Below, one piece after another: positions 28,115 to 38,351 of a stretch of 64,000 nucleotides of DNA. The stretch covers positions 1,054,001 through 1,118,000 of the forward strand of contig WACJ01000083.1 in assembly GCA_008973525.1 (NCBI GenBank), in the 5' to 3' direction. The first letter of the stretch is position 1; the number at the start of each line of letters is the position of its first letter. Origin of the DNA: Stenopsyche tienmushanensis. Taxonomy: Eukaryota > Arthropoda > Insecta > Trichoptera > Stenopsychidae. A program made the translations under genes and the position numbers. Below the pieces are notes generated by a model, which saw nothing but the letters and a program-made list of their open reading frames with translations, did not search any database and was not told the origin of the DNA.

Positions 28115-29955
28115 GATAAATCACTAAAATTGACAATTTTATCGCATTGAAACTTTAAACGAGATTATCTCGAAACTGCATTTTAAAAATGTTCGCCAAT
28201 TGTAGCTTAAAAAGTTGTTGATCGATTTGGCTAAAATTCTGGGATGTTTCTCATTATAATATTGTCTAGTATACTAAGCCAAATTTTTAAGGTTTTCGCT
28301 TAAATAAATAATTATTTGGGGTAATAATTATTAAGAAAATGATAAAAAATATGAAAGTTTAACTAAAAAGTTTTTTGTTTTTATAAAAATATAATAAATT
28401 GACACTTTAAGGTTGTAGTAAAATAATATCAAACATTTTAAATGATACGATTATGTTACCATTATAAAAATCATGAAAAACGACTCATTTTCAAGCGTCT
28501 AAATGGATTGCCCCCATTAAGGTTTTGAAGCTGAACCCCACTGTAAATTATAATTATAGGATTATTCTGTGCATGGCAACAGTCTGATTGCAGACCTTGG
28601 ATCCAACAAGACTCAAGTAAATTTTAAAAAAACCTAAAGCAGAGTTTCTAGCCCATTTCAAAACAATAATACTGTGCATAGTCATACAATAAAGCCCTAT
28701 GGATGTATTTGAAGCAGCTTGGAAAATAGGTTTACCATTGAAATACCAGAGTATGGACAGTTTAAAGACGAAACTTCAGCATGTATCCGATTTCAAATTT
28801 ATGAATAATATCAAGCATAATATAAATATGCTTTTATCCCTCGATTTACGCGATAATTATGAACCACGAAGAATGATTTCTCTTTAACACTAAGCATAAT
28901 TCGTTTAAGATAAAAATGAAGAACGTTGTACAGCTTCAGTCCAATTATAATGTTAGTCCAATTACTATGTGTATAGATCTTTGAGTTATTTAAGAAGCAT
29001 TTATTTGTTGTACTAAGTCATATATCCTTTCTAATGCCGATACAAATTTTAACTTATTTGACATTCATCGTCCATGTTTCGCAACTTAACGTCAATCCTG
29101 TATCTGTCTTGCTATCTTGACTGCTTGGGTGCTGAAGATATCAGCTGGATTTTGTCATAGCATCGGTAAGATCTGGAGTGTCGAACAATACTGATATAAT
29201 TAGACCATGGCCTCTGGAAGACGTCTTCATTTCGGCTTTAATATTTGGTCAAACTGTTGTTTGCTGTCAATTAACAGTTGAATGCATAATCGTCACACGG
29301 CTCTCGACCAGCCATGGTTATCGTTTCCACAACTATATCGTAAATTATAAAATTTAAACAGCTGTATCCTTTATTTTACGTTCAGCATAAATATGTAAAA
29401 ATAAACAGAATGATTTATTTCATATCTAGTAACCAATAATTGAGGCCTAAAACCTGGTACAATTTCCAAGCGATTGTTATAGCCGAAGATGTTAAAATTT
29501 TATGCCTAAAAATATATCATTTTTAAACAATTGATTTAGAATAAAAAAATATATTTCAGCTTAGTATAAATGCTGCCACTAGATGGCATATGTTGTCGTC
29601 AGCTCGCTATACTCAAATAAAATACAAATCAATAATTAGCCCAAAAATCTAATACTTCAGCAATTCATATTGATTTTTAGCAAACAATTGACGATTTATT
29701 TTATAAGATGAATCCAAAAACCCAATGCTAAATAGTCTAAAATAAATTATAGAAAATTGAAATAAATATTAATCTTGTATGGATAGCTTTGTTATATTAA
29801 AAGAAATCTTATAAATTGATATTTGCTATTGGTATGCGAGTTTTAAGCTGCATTATAAATTATATAATCTTTTATTTTTGCATGAATTACAGCACCCGTT
29901 TCGTTAGTGTTCATTTTTTTCGCCGCGCAAAATTAACCGTCCCAACGTTCATCAA
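28115..29955. other. Intergenic stretch between genes A and B
   Basis: AT-rich. A 62-codon ORF at 28699-28887 matches no family. No tRNA or other RNA gene recognised. Confidence 0.4.
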
Positions 29956-29961
29956 CCGAAT

Positions 29962-29990
29962 GTCATCCTTTTGGCGTTTTATTATATAAA
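29962..29990 (+). promoter_or_regulatory. Gene B core promoter: GTCATCCT plus TATA
   Basis: GTCATCCT at 29962-29969 and TATATAAA at 29983-29990, about 42 bp before the ATG. Same order and near-same spacing as at genes A and C. Confidence 0.55.
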
Positions 29991-30031
29991 TTGCTGTGAT
30001 AATATATCCGATCATTCCCGATCTGTCAATC

Positions 30032-33000
30032 ATGGCGTCTCAAAAGAGTTGCCTGATCTTTTTAGTTTTTCTTTTCGGCCTTAACCTTTGTCGTAAGTCT
30101 CATTTCAATCATTCTTATCAGGAGGCGAGGGTAAATTCGCGAAAAAGACATTTACGCCATTACTTTAAATCGCATGGCGAATTAGTATTAATATTTATAT
30201 ATCGAAATCGGAGTATTTTGTTTTTTTTTATTTTCATCGTATTTTATGTATCGGATTTAAAAAGGCATGTAATTTTTAATCCTGGCAATATTATTTGCTT
30301 ATGTCATGCGTCCCAATGTTTTGGACAACATAACCTATTTTAAAGACGATTTTTTGATCATTTATACGATTTAAATTTAAACTATTAAGCATTACGTTTT
30401 AATAGAATTAATAATAAAAATTAAATAAAAATATGATTTAACGATATAATTAATGCCTTCAATTTGAATGTAACTGCAATTTGTTAACCAGAATCGGCCA
30501 ATGGATTTTGTTAAGTTTGACGTTTATGAATTTGACGTTTATTTTTAATGACATCAGTTCGCGCTTAACAAATTTCGTAACGGCCATAATCAAATATATT
30601 GTTAATCGTCGTTTTTGAACGATTTAAATTAAATTTATAAAAAATGTGTATTTAAATTTATTTATTTATTTGCAGATGGAATGTCAGTACAGTGCGAAGA
30701 GGGAGAAGTATGGAGAGGTGGAATCTCTCCAGAACCATGTTGTGATAATCTTTTCCCACCCATAGATTACTTCAGCTTCAAACACGGTTGTTACTGCAGA
30801 GAAGACTACGTTAGGAACTCCGAAGGAAAATGCATCAAAATAACAGAATGCCCACAGTTTTTGGATGCAGACTGTAGCGCCATTGATGGAATTTGTAAAT
30901 ACTTTTTATTCATATTTTATTAATTCAAACACAAATCAATTGAATTGACAATGATCAAAATTCATATTATTTGATTACGATTTTGTTAGATTCAAATTGC
31001 TTTATTTCATTAGAATGCCCCTTTTCATTCCCCTTTTGATTTTTGCCACAGATTTTTTTTTTCATATGATATTATCAAATTTACACGCACGATACCACAT
31101 TTAAAACTCATCCTTATGCGCGATATTATATCGGTGCTATGGCATATTATAAATATAGTTGGACATAAATAGGTTCCTGCGGTTGATCAAACAGAAGGTG
31201 AGCTTTCCATGAAAAACAGACTTTTAGAAGAGCAAACAAGAAGCCTCAATTAATTATATTCACGAGTGTAAATAATATGCATTGTTATATTTATGCACAC
31301 ATGGGCTTCGGACAGATGTTCTGAAGATTGCACGCAAAATGGTGCACGCGTTCCATCAACTGTGTTAACATCTATCGACGATTGGATACATAATTGATTT
31401 TTATGAAAACTTTACAAACATACAAATATATTTTTTTATTGAACGATTTATAGTGGTCCCTGAAAAGTGTCCCGCTGGCGAAGTTTGGAGGGAAGGAATC
31501 GACCCAGAACCAACATGCAGCAACTTGTTCCCAAGCTCGGTTAGCTTCAGAGAAGGATGCTTCTGTGATGATGATTACGTAAGAGACGACTCAGGAAAAT
31601 GCATCATGATCAATGAATGTCCTCAATTTTCCGACTGGCTCAAAAAAGAAGAAGGTAATGCAGCCTTACATGATTATCCTCTATGGATTCCTTCGTTCAA
31701 GAAAGCTTTTAGACGACATATTTTGATTGAATGTTTAATTCTTTATTTTATAGAAATCCAAGAATCCTTCGGAGAACTTTGCATTCCTGGGGAAACCTTC
31801 AGAATCGATTGCAACATCTGTACTTGCAGCGCTGAAGGCATCCCAATTTGCACAACGAAAGATTGCAACGCTCCCGGAAGCGACGACGACGATGATTTAC
31901 CCCCAAATGGCTGCAGACCTGGAGAAATCTGGAGAGAGGGATTCTTCCCACAACCTTCCTGCGATGATCTTTTCCCACCAATCGATTATTATGAAACCAG
32001 AAACGCATGCTTCTGCAAGGACGATTACGTAAGAAATAGAGAAGGTGAATGCGTTTTGGTCAGCCAATGCCCACAATATTCTTGGCCAATGGAAGTCAAA
32101 GGTATATTTTATAAACCATCCCTAAATACACATTATTTAGTAGTAGTAGATTGTTCTTAAATTGTTTTATTTAACAGGTGGTGACAATTTAGAGTGGTTC
32201 CAAACAGATGAAGATTACCTCAGCACCGGTGGATATCTTAATAGACGCAATCCCGTAAGTTTATAAACAATTAGATCAACTAAAAGTAATTCACTAAAAA
32301 AAGCCTTAGTTCTACTTCTTCCATTTTAGCCTTTAAGTCTTTCTTTCTCTCTTATATTGATACATCTTCTTAACATTCACTAATTTTCATGCTTTTTTAC
32401 TAATTTCATCTCAAGGAAACGTTCGACGAATCCGAATATCTCGTGAAGAAAAAGGATAAAAATGGCCATGAAAAGTATTACGTCAAAGATCCATTATCTT
32501 TGATGAGAAATTTGCTCTCAAATTTGAAAGTCAAAAATGAATATTCTGCTTATGGGGATTTCATTGGATTAAAATTACAAAAACTTGACCAAAACCCTAA
32601 AAACGTATTGATGCACATCATCAACAATGCCATATATCACGCCGACGCAGGAAACTATGACCTTCCACCCACTCCTGATAATCCTGGTTACAATTTCTTG
32701 TCCAACTTGCAAATTCCTTGCTCTACTAGCGTGATTGTCTGAAGCTTCACCCACTAGACTTATATAGTTAATGACGTGAAACATCTAGTTAAAAAAATAT
32801 TAGAAAATTTATAATTTTATACTTAGTTATGTGCTTTTAAATAATATTTTTGATTAAGAAAAAGTTTAATAAAAAACTAACAAAAACGTTACGGAATTTT
32901 TATTCATCAACTCATGACGTACAATTTTTTGAATGAAACTTGTATAGATAGGGCAAATTTGCCCTACCTATACAAGCGAATTTAATGGCAGCTGTCTCCA

Positions 33001-33622
33001 TGTCCGACATAGAGACGCTACGCGCATGCGCCGCGCAGCTTTTACTTTGTGTGTGTTTAGGCGCCAGTGGCAAGCCTATTTTACTATATATTACACAACA
33101 CAATATTTCAGCTAACATTTTTCGCTAACAAATGGATAAAAGTAATGCATAAAACCAAGTTGCCAAACACACGTTCAATTTAAAATTTAAAACGAACACT
33201 AGTTCTGGCAGAGTGGTTCGATTGGCCACAAAATCGCTTATTCAAGGCATCTTCTTTTAAAACGACATTTCAATTTGCAGGTCACCGACGTCGACGTCGA
33301 CGAGAGAATCAACGGCGTCAACAGGGATCCCCTTAATTTGATGCAATCCCTCTTTTCGAATCTGAAAAAAGAAAGGAACGAATGCACAGTGTACGGCGAC
33401 TTCGTCGGATTGAAACTCAACAAGTTCAACGACAATCCCAAAAACATCCTGATGAACATCATCAACAACGCTATCTATCACGCTGACGTCGGCCACTACG
33501 ACCAGCCAGCCACTCCCGATAATCCCGGATACAACTTCTTGAACGTCTTCCACGAGCCTTGTTCAACCACAGGACAAGGACAAACTACAGCAATGGCTGC
33601 AAGTTTTGCCCAAGCAAGTTGA
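30032..33622 (+). CDS. Gene B: secreted TIL/pacifastin protein with two alternative C-terminal exons
   Basis: Exons: 30032-30092 (signal, MASQKSCLIFLVFLFGLNLC), 30676-30894, 31454-31654, 31754-32101, 32178-32254, then either 32416-32742 or 33281-33622. Phases agree; about 410 or 415 aa. Domains: a TIL with an extra cysteine (EPCCDNLFP), a six-cysteine TIL, a canonical pacifastin domain (CIPGETFRIDCNICTC...CTTKDC), an acidic linker (GSDDDDD), another six-cysteine TIL, a short linker exon, then an unfamiliar ~100-aa domain (NPKN, IINNAIYHAD, TPDNPGYNFL). Both last exons accept phase 0 and each is followed by a poly(A) signal (AATAAA at 32868 and 33629). It would be secreted; function unknown. 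Paralogue of genes A and C. Confidence 0.88.
32416..32742 (+). other. Gene B terminal exon, version 1
   Basis: Starts after a CTCAAG acceptor, phase 0, and ends in TGA. Encodes YVKDPLSLMRNLLSNLKVKN, NPKNVLMHIINNAIYHAD and TPDNPGYNFLSNLQIPC. AATAAA at 32868-32873 can end the transcript here. Confidence 0.8.
32900..33130. repeat. Repeat with a 38-bp hairpin between the two terminal exons
   Basis: A near-perfect palindrome at 32939-32976 (arms CTTGTATAGATAGGGCAAA and its complement, one mismatch) sits at one end. GCGCATGCGCCGCGC follows, and the far end carries the reversed motif also seen at 3895-3922. Similar GCGCGGCACATGCGCG wording occurs at about 51973. Unidentified mobile element. Confidence 0.55.
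33281..33622 (+). other. Gene B terminal exon, version 2
   Basis: Starts after a TTTGCAG acceptor, phase 0, and ends in TGA. Encodes DPLNLMQSLFSNLKKERN, NPKNILMNIINNAIYHADVG and TPDNPGYNFLNVFHEPC plus a Gln/Ala tail. Codons are much richer in G/C than in version 1. There is no start codon or signal exon of its own, so it is read as an alternative end of gene B. AATAAA at 33629 and 33710. Confidence 0.75.
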
Positions 33623-33879
33623 TTGTTCAATAAATAGAACTAGTGTTAAGTAAATCTATAAAATGTAGTACCTCTCAAGTGAATTTTAATTTTTAAAGAA
33701 TACAAGTATAATAAAAACATTTTTTTTATCATTTATATATGATTGTTCTTTAATTTCATTTCGTCATTCAATTTGTTCCAAAACCTGATAAATCTGCTAT
33801 AATACATATATGATAATGTAAAGAAAACTACACAAAACTACAATAAAAATCCAAATGAACGAACGAACGAGAGATCTTC

Positions 33880-34230
33880 TGTTTTCAGGCAAAATTTTGT
33901 TTAGCAATGAAGCTCATCTCACAATGAGTGGATTCGTCAATAAGTAATATTGTCATATTTGGTGTGATGAAAATCCTCATGTTGTTCAGGAAAGATGTCT
34001 ACACCCAAAAAAAGTTATTGTTTTTGTAGTACTAATATTGAGTGACCTTTTATGACCACAATTGAATCATATTGATGAACAGGCGAGACACAACTCGAGA
34101 AGATATCATTACGCCCAGGCGTCACATTTGGACGAATATTTACAATTAAACACTAATTTCATACAGTCAGAAATGTTAATCGATGAGCACAAAGGTGATT
34201 CGTTAAAACCGTTTGACAAGCACACATTTT
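33880..34230 (+). mobile_element. Tc1/mariner-superfamily transposase relic, middle part
   Basis: The plus strand reads ILFSNEAHLTMSGFVNK, then YCHIWCDENPHVVQERCLHP, then KKVIVFVV. This is the F-S-D-E-A-H-F-x-L-S-G-x-V-N-K block of insect Tc3-like transposases, with the catalytic Asp changed to Asn. Stops follow. Confidence 0.85.
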
Positions 34231-34239
34231 CTTAGTCTA

Positions 34240-35600
34240 TTTTGCAGTTGAATTCACAAATTCTTACATTAGCCGATATTTATATCATTTAAATTATGGT
34301 ATTGATTCAGTTGATTTTTTCAATCTTCTGCAAACACTACGAACGCCCAAGAACCATATTTTTTTACGGTGACCAACATCGACGAAACAATTCAGAAGGT
34401 AGTAATATTTAAAATTCGAATAAATACATCATGCCGAATACAACGAATGCATTTCTTTCGTGATAAACAACTTAAATCATAAAAAGGCATTGAGCTGTGT
34501 TTATCAGCGCAGTTGTTTGGCAATTGAAGAAGAAATATCGAAATGTCTTTATAGACATTATAAAAACGTTTGATATAGTCTGATATGTTGGTATATTTTA
34601 AAGAAGAAGACATAATTTATCTTTATTTTGTGTTTCTTTGTATTCTTGTTTGTTTGCCTAATTAGCCCAACGTAGACGAGGTTTTCCAACGAGTCTGCTG
34701 CCACTCGGTCTCGAATCTAAGACTAAGAGGTCAGAATGAACTTGGTTCATCCGTCTCCTTATTGGGTTTTCGAATGAGGACCAGTGTTTACTTCATCCAT
34801 ACTGAGTTGAATTTTCCATCTAGTAGACGTTTGTGCCCTATCATACTGAGGAGACAGACGCTCCTGTTCTCCCCCTCGGTAGAGTCTCACAAGATTCCAT
34901 CGATGGGGGTTGGGGCATTCGAGTTTTGGAGCATCTCTGCAACTTGAGATCCACTCACAGTAGGCAGCAGAGGGTTTCAACGCTTCATAGCCATTTTTGA
35001 AAATGTACCTGACTAAAATTAAGTGATTCGAACTCTAAAAGAAAATGTTGAATTGAATAATAGCCCATTATATGTATTAAGAGCAAAATAGTCCATCAGG
35101 AACAAATTGCTCTTATACAAATCCCTTATACGTCCCATCACTGACCTACGCTTCTCCAGTCTGGAGATACAAAATAAAAATCCATCAATAAAAAAAAACT
35201 GAAATTGCTCTGGAGAATAAAACATTACTAAACCAATCTATCCTAAAGCCAATTTAAACGTATGGAATACGATTCTGGCGTACCGCATCGACCTTCAATA
35301 TTGACATCCTCTAATGCTTAACGACATTTTGACCGCATCGAAATAGGAAGGATTTAAAAGACTGACCAAATAAACCTTCAAGATGAGCAAATTGTATGGC
35401 AAACATGTATCAAAAATCGACAAAAAAATTTTGAAAAGAACCAAATTGTAACATTTTTAGACTTAATAAAACAGGTATCAAAATTCTAAGATATTTAACA
35501 TGCTAAACAAACATTTAAAAAAAAAAGCAAGTTTTCCATTTAATACTCATCTGTATATGAAAATGTATGTAAAAACGTTGGTGTCCCATGTGTACTTATA
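34240..35600. other. Intergenic stretch between genes B and C
   Basis: A GC-richer block at about 34660-34990 and another at 35090-35230 look repeat-derived but were not matched. No coding family recognised. Confidence 0.4.
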
Positions 35601-35605
35601 TAATA

Positions 35606-35634
35606 GTCACCCTACTTGTGTATTTTATATATAT
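35606..35634 (+). promoter_or_regulatory. Gene C core promoter: GTCACCCT plus TATA
   Basis: GTCACCCT at 35606-35613 and a TATATATAT run at 35626-35634, about 42 bp before the ATG at 35676. Confidence 0.5.
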
Positions 35635-35675
35635 TGGCAATTAAAAAAATCCTTTGCATTCACAGATTGACAATC

Positions 35676-37312
35676 ATGTCGTCATTAAAAGGCTATGGAA
35701 TATCTTGGGTGTTTTTAATATTGCTCATTGACTGTTGTAAGTGTTCATTATAGTTATTCTTTACTGGCAATTGATATTTTCAACGAAGATCTGCTTATTT
35801 TTTCGGAAACGCACATACTGTTTGTTTTTTAAATATCACAAAAATAACCACCAAAATGGTAATATATGCTAGATGAAAACTTCCGCAAATAGTGTAAGAT
35901 GTAATTTCCATTAAAATACTTGCAATAAAATGATTAGTGTATTTGAAAAATCGTCGGTGAGTAATTTTGATTGAGCTCATTCTATGAAAATTGTCATTTA
36001 TTTTTATAGGTCGATGAAGTTTTCAACTTATTATATATTCTTTTTGGAGGTTATTTTTATATTTCATTCGCATTGACATGAATTTTGTCCAAATAGAGTT
36101 TAACGATTGTAAATGTCTTGACAAAATTACGCATCAGATAGAACATTGACATTAAATAAATGGGCGCGATAAAATGTTTATACCATCTGTTTAAATACAC
36201 TTCGTCATTCAAAATGATTGATATTTGTTGAACTTGTCCACTGTTTCTTCATCGGGTGCTTCGTTTAGCGTATTAATGTGCACCCTTATTTAATTATTGA
36301 TGATGCAAAAAAGTGGTAATGCACGTCTAATTGTGTCTTTGGTAATATGTCGCATTTATAAATTTTCATTATTTTATTTTCTATAAAAAAATGTTGTTGA
36401 ATAATGCAAAAATAATATTTAATTTAATCGTCATCGATATTGGTCGTATGGTGATGGCCAAATTATACTTATTGTCATGGTCGTTTTCTATAGTGTTAAG
36501 ACTTAATTCAAACGATGGAAATGTCAAAAATAAAAACAAACGTTTTTATGGCGTTTATGTCATAACCTAATTGTTATAAACACTAAGAATTGGAAATTTA
36601 ATTAATTAATTAATTTAATATTTTCTGATTTTAATCTATGATTAATGCATTTTAATATTGACATATTGATTTAAACGAATCTTTTAAAATGTCACAGGTT
36701 TCGCTCAGCAGTCTGATCATTTGTGTGAGCCACACAAGATCTATAAAAGAGGGTGTAACGTATGCATTTGTAACGCTGATGGAAAAACTGAAAGATGTTC
36801 TCGTAAAGCATGCGTCGATGATCACCGGCCTCTCGGAGGTATTTTGTTGTGTTGTATCTAAAATTGATATATAGCACTCTAAACGCGTATTTATCTTTTC
36901 AGTTATAAAATATGCAGATACTTTTACTTGCACCCCTGGGGAAACATTCGAAGTTGATTGCAACACGTGCTTTTGTGACGATAATGGACATTCCGTATCG
37001 TGCACAGAGAAAGCATGTATAGGTATGTATTCGTTTTGAATAAATGTTTGATGTGATGCATGTGAGAATATATTTTATCATAGACAATATGTATTTTTAG
37101 ATGCATGTCCTGAGCCCAACCAAGTTTTGGACTGTAGACATTTTGATGCGGATTGTGACTCGTTTGGTAAAAATCCAGGACAACTACACGGCGCTTGTAT
37201 TCTAGGATGCTATTGCAAGTATGGATTTGTGAGGAATAACGAGGCCGTTTGTATAGCATATGATGACTGTTTCTATGATAAATTTCCCAGTGTCATGATG
37301 GCCAAAACATAG
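35676..37312 (+). CDS. Gene C: small secreted two-pacifastin plus TIL protein
   Basis: Exons 35676-35736 (signal), 36698-36838, 36903-37022, 37101-37312; phase 1 at every junction, about 177 aa. The N-terminus (SWVFLILLIDCCFA, then QQSD) is a clear signal peptide. Two canonical six-cysteine pacifastin domains follow: CEPHKIYKRGCNVCIC...CSRKAC and CTPGETFEVDCNTCFC...CTEKAC. By family rules the P1 residues would be Arg and Glu, so only the first looks like a trypsin-type inhibitor. The last exon is an eight-cysteine TIL domain (CPEPNQVLDC, GCYCKYGFVRN). Smallest and least altered member of the cluster. Confidence 0.86.
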
Positions 37313-38150
37313 ATAAAAATGGATCATGATTTCAAAAGCAGAAAACTGAATATTTTTCATATTAGTCATAATTATTAGCAAAAAATTTGGATTTTAAACA
37401 TAAGCATTGGAATTTATATTAAATTTTTTTTAATGTCAAAAACAATCAAATCGTCTTAAAAGCTTTTGTGTTTCTTCTGCTATAAATAATTTTATATTCC
37501 CCGATAAGATCATAAACGTATTCGTCGTTTAAATTTTAGACTTGGGTTGCATAACGATTGATTGTACTAAAAATGTATGTTGTTAATGATTGTCTAAATT
37601 CACATCTCGACTATTAAAGTATAAACATTTTTCAAAGATTAAAATTCTGTAATGTCTTAAAAAAAGGGATTGTAAATAAAATATAGCATTTTAATTTCAA
37701 TGTTTAATTTTAGTACAACTAATTAAAACATTTTATAAATATTTGTATAATACAATTCTGATTGATGATAATATAGAATCACGTGTAATGAAATGTTCGA
37801 ATTCGTTATGATGGTATTGAAAAATCAAACTCCTAAACAACCGGCAGTTCGTAAATTTATAATACTTCAAATTAAATAAAAAAAATGTTGAAATGAATAA
37901 AATTAAGTCACAAAATAACTAGAGTCAACATTTTGTTAGAAAATATATTTACATAGTGATTTATTAATCAGCAATGAACAATTTCCAAAATCCATTGTAG
38001 CATCTCAGAATATAGTGTCAGATAATATATTTTTGTTTATAAGAAAAAGAGAAGTTGTTGATTCTTAATTATGAATTAACTATTGTAAAATTTTAACAAT
38101 CTACATAAAGTTTTATATACAAAATTCATAATAGTATATGGAAGACTTGT
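37313..38150. other. Convergent gap between gene C and apolipophorin
   Basis: AT-rich, about 0.85 kb, no coding sequence recognised. Holds the 3' ends of both genes. Confidence 0.45.
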
Positions 38151-38156
38151 GTGATA

Positions 38157-38162
38157 TTTATT
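38157..38162 (-). terminator. apolpp: Likely apolipophorin poly(A) signal
   Basis: AATAAA on the minus strand about 190 bp after the stop codon at 38352-38354. The nearest perfect hexamer I saw downstream of the stop. Confidence 0.45.
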
Positions 38163-38351
38163 GTAGTTTCACACGAACAATGTATATACCTAATATATTT
38201 ATATAAATGGGTGCATTTTCATAGTCTTATGAGCGAACTCACACATATGAGTGTTGTGGAATCTGATGATTTTTAGGTCGTAATGAAAAAAGTACATGCA
38301 TGATTTGTCACTTATTTATATACACCAACAAAGATTTTATGTATGGGGAAT

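Noticed and set aside
28699..28887. A 62-codon ORF as a small gene
   Set aside because: No signal peptide, family likeness, promoter or splice context; flanked by transposon relics.
33257..33553. Minus-strand ORF rich in Val and Asp
   Set aside because: It is the complement of the GC-rich gene B terminal exon, whose plus-strand frame matches its paralogue.
33281..33622. A separate gene after gene B
   Set aside because: It has no start codon, signal or promoter of its own; the phase-0 acceptor and similarity to the previous terminal exon fit an alternative exon better.
36652..37259. Several minus-strand ORFs over gene C
   Set aside because: They are antisense to pacifastin exons with full cysteine patterns and correct splice phases.
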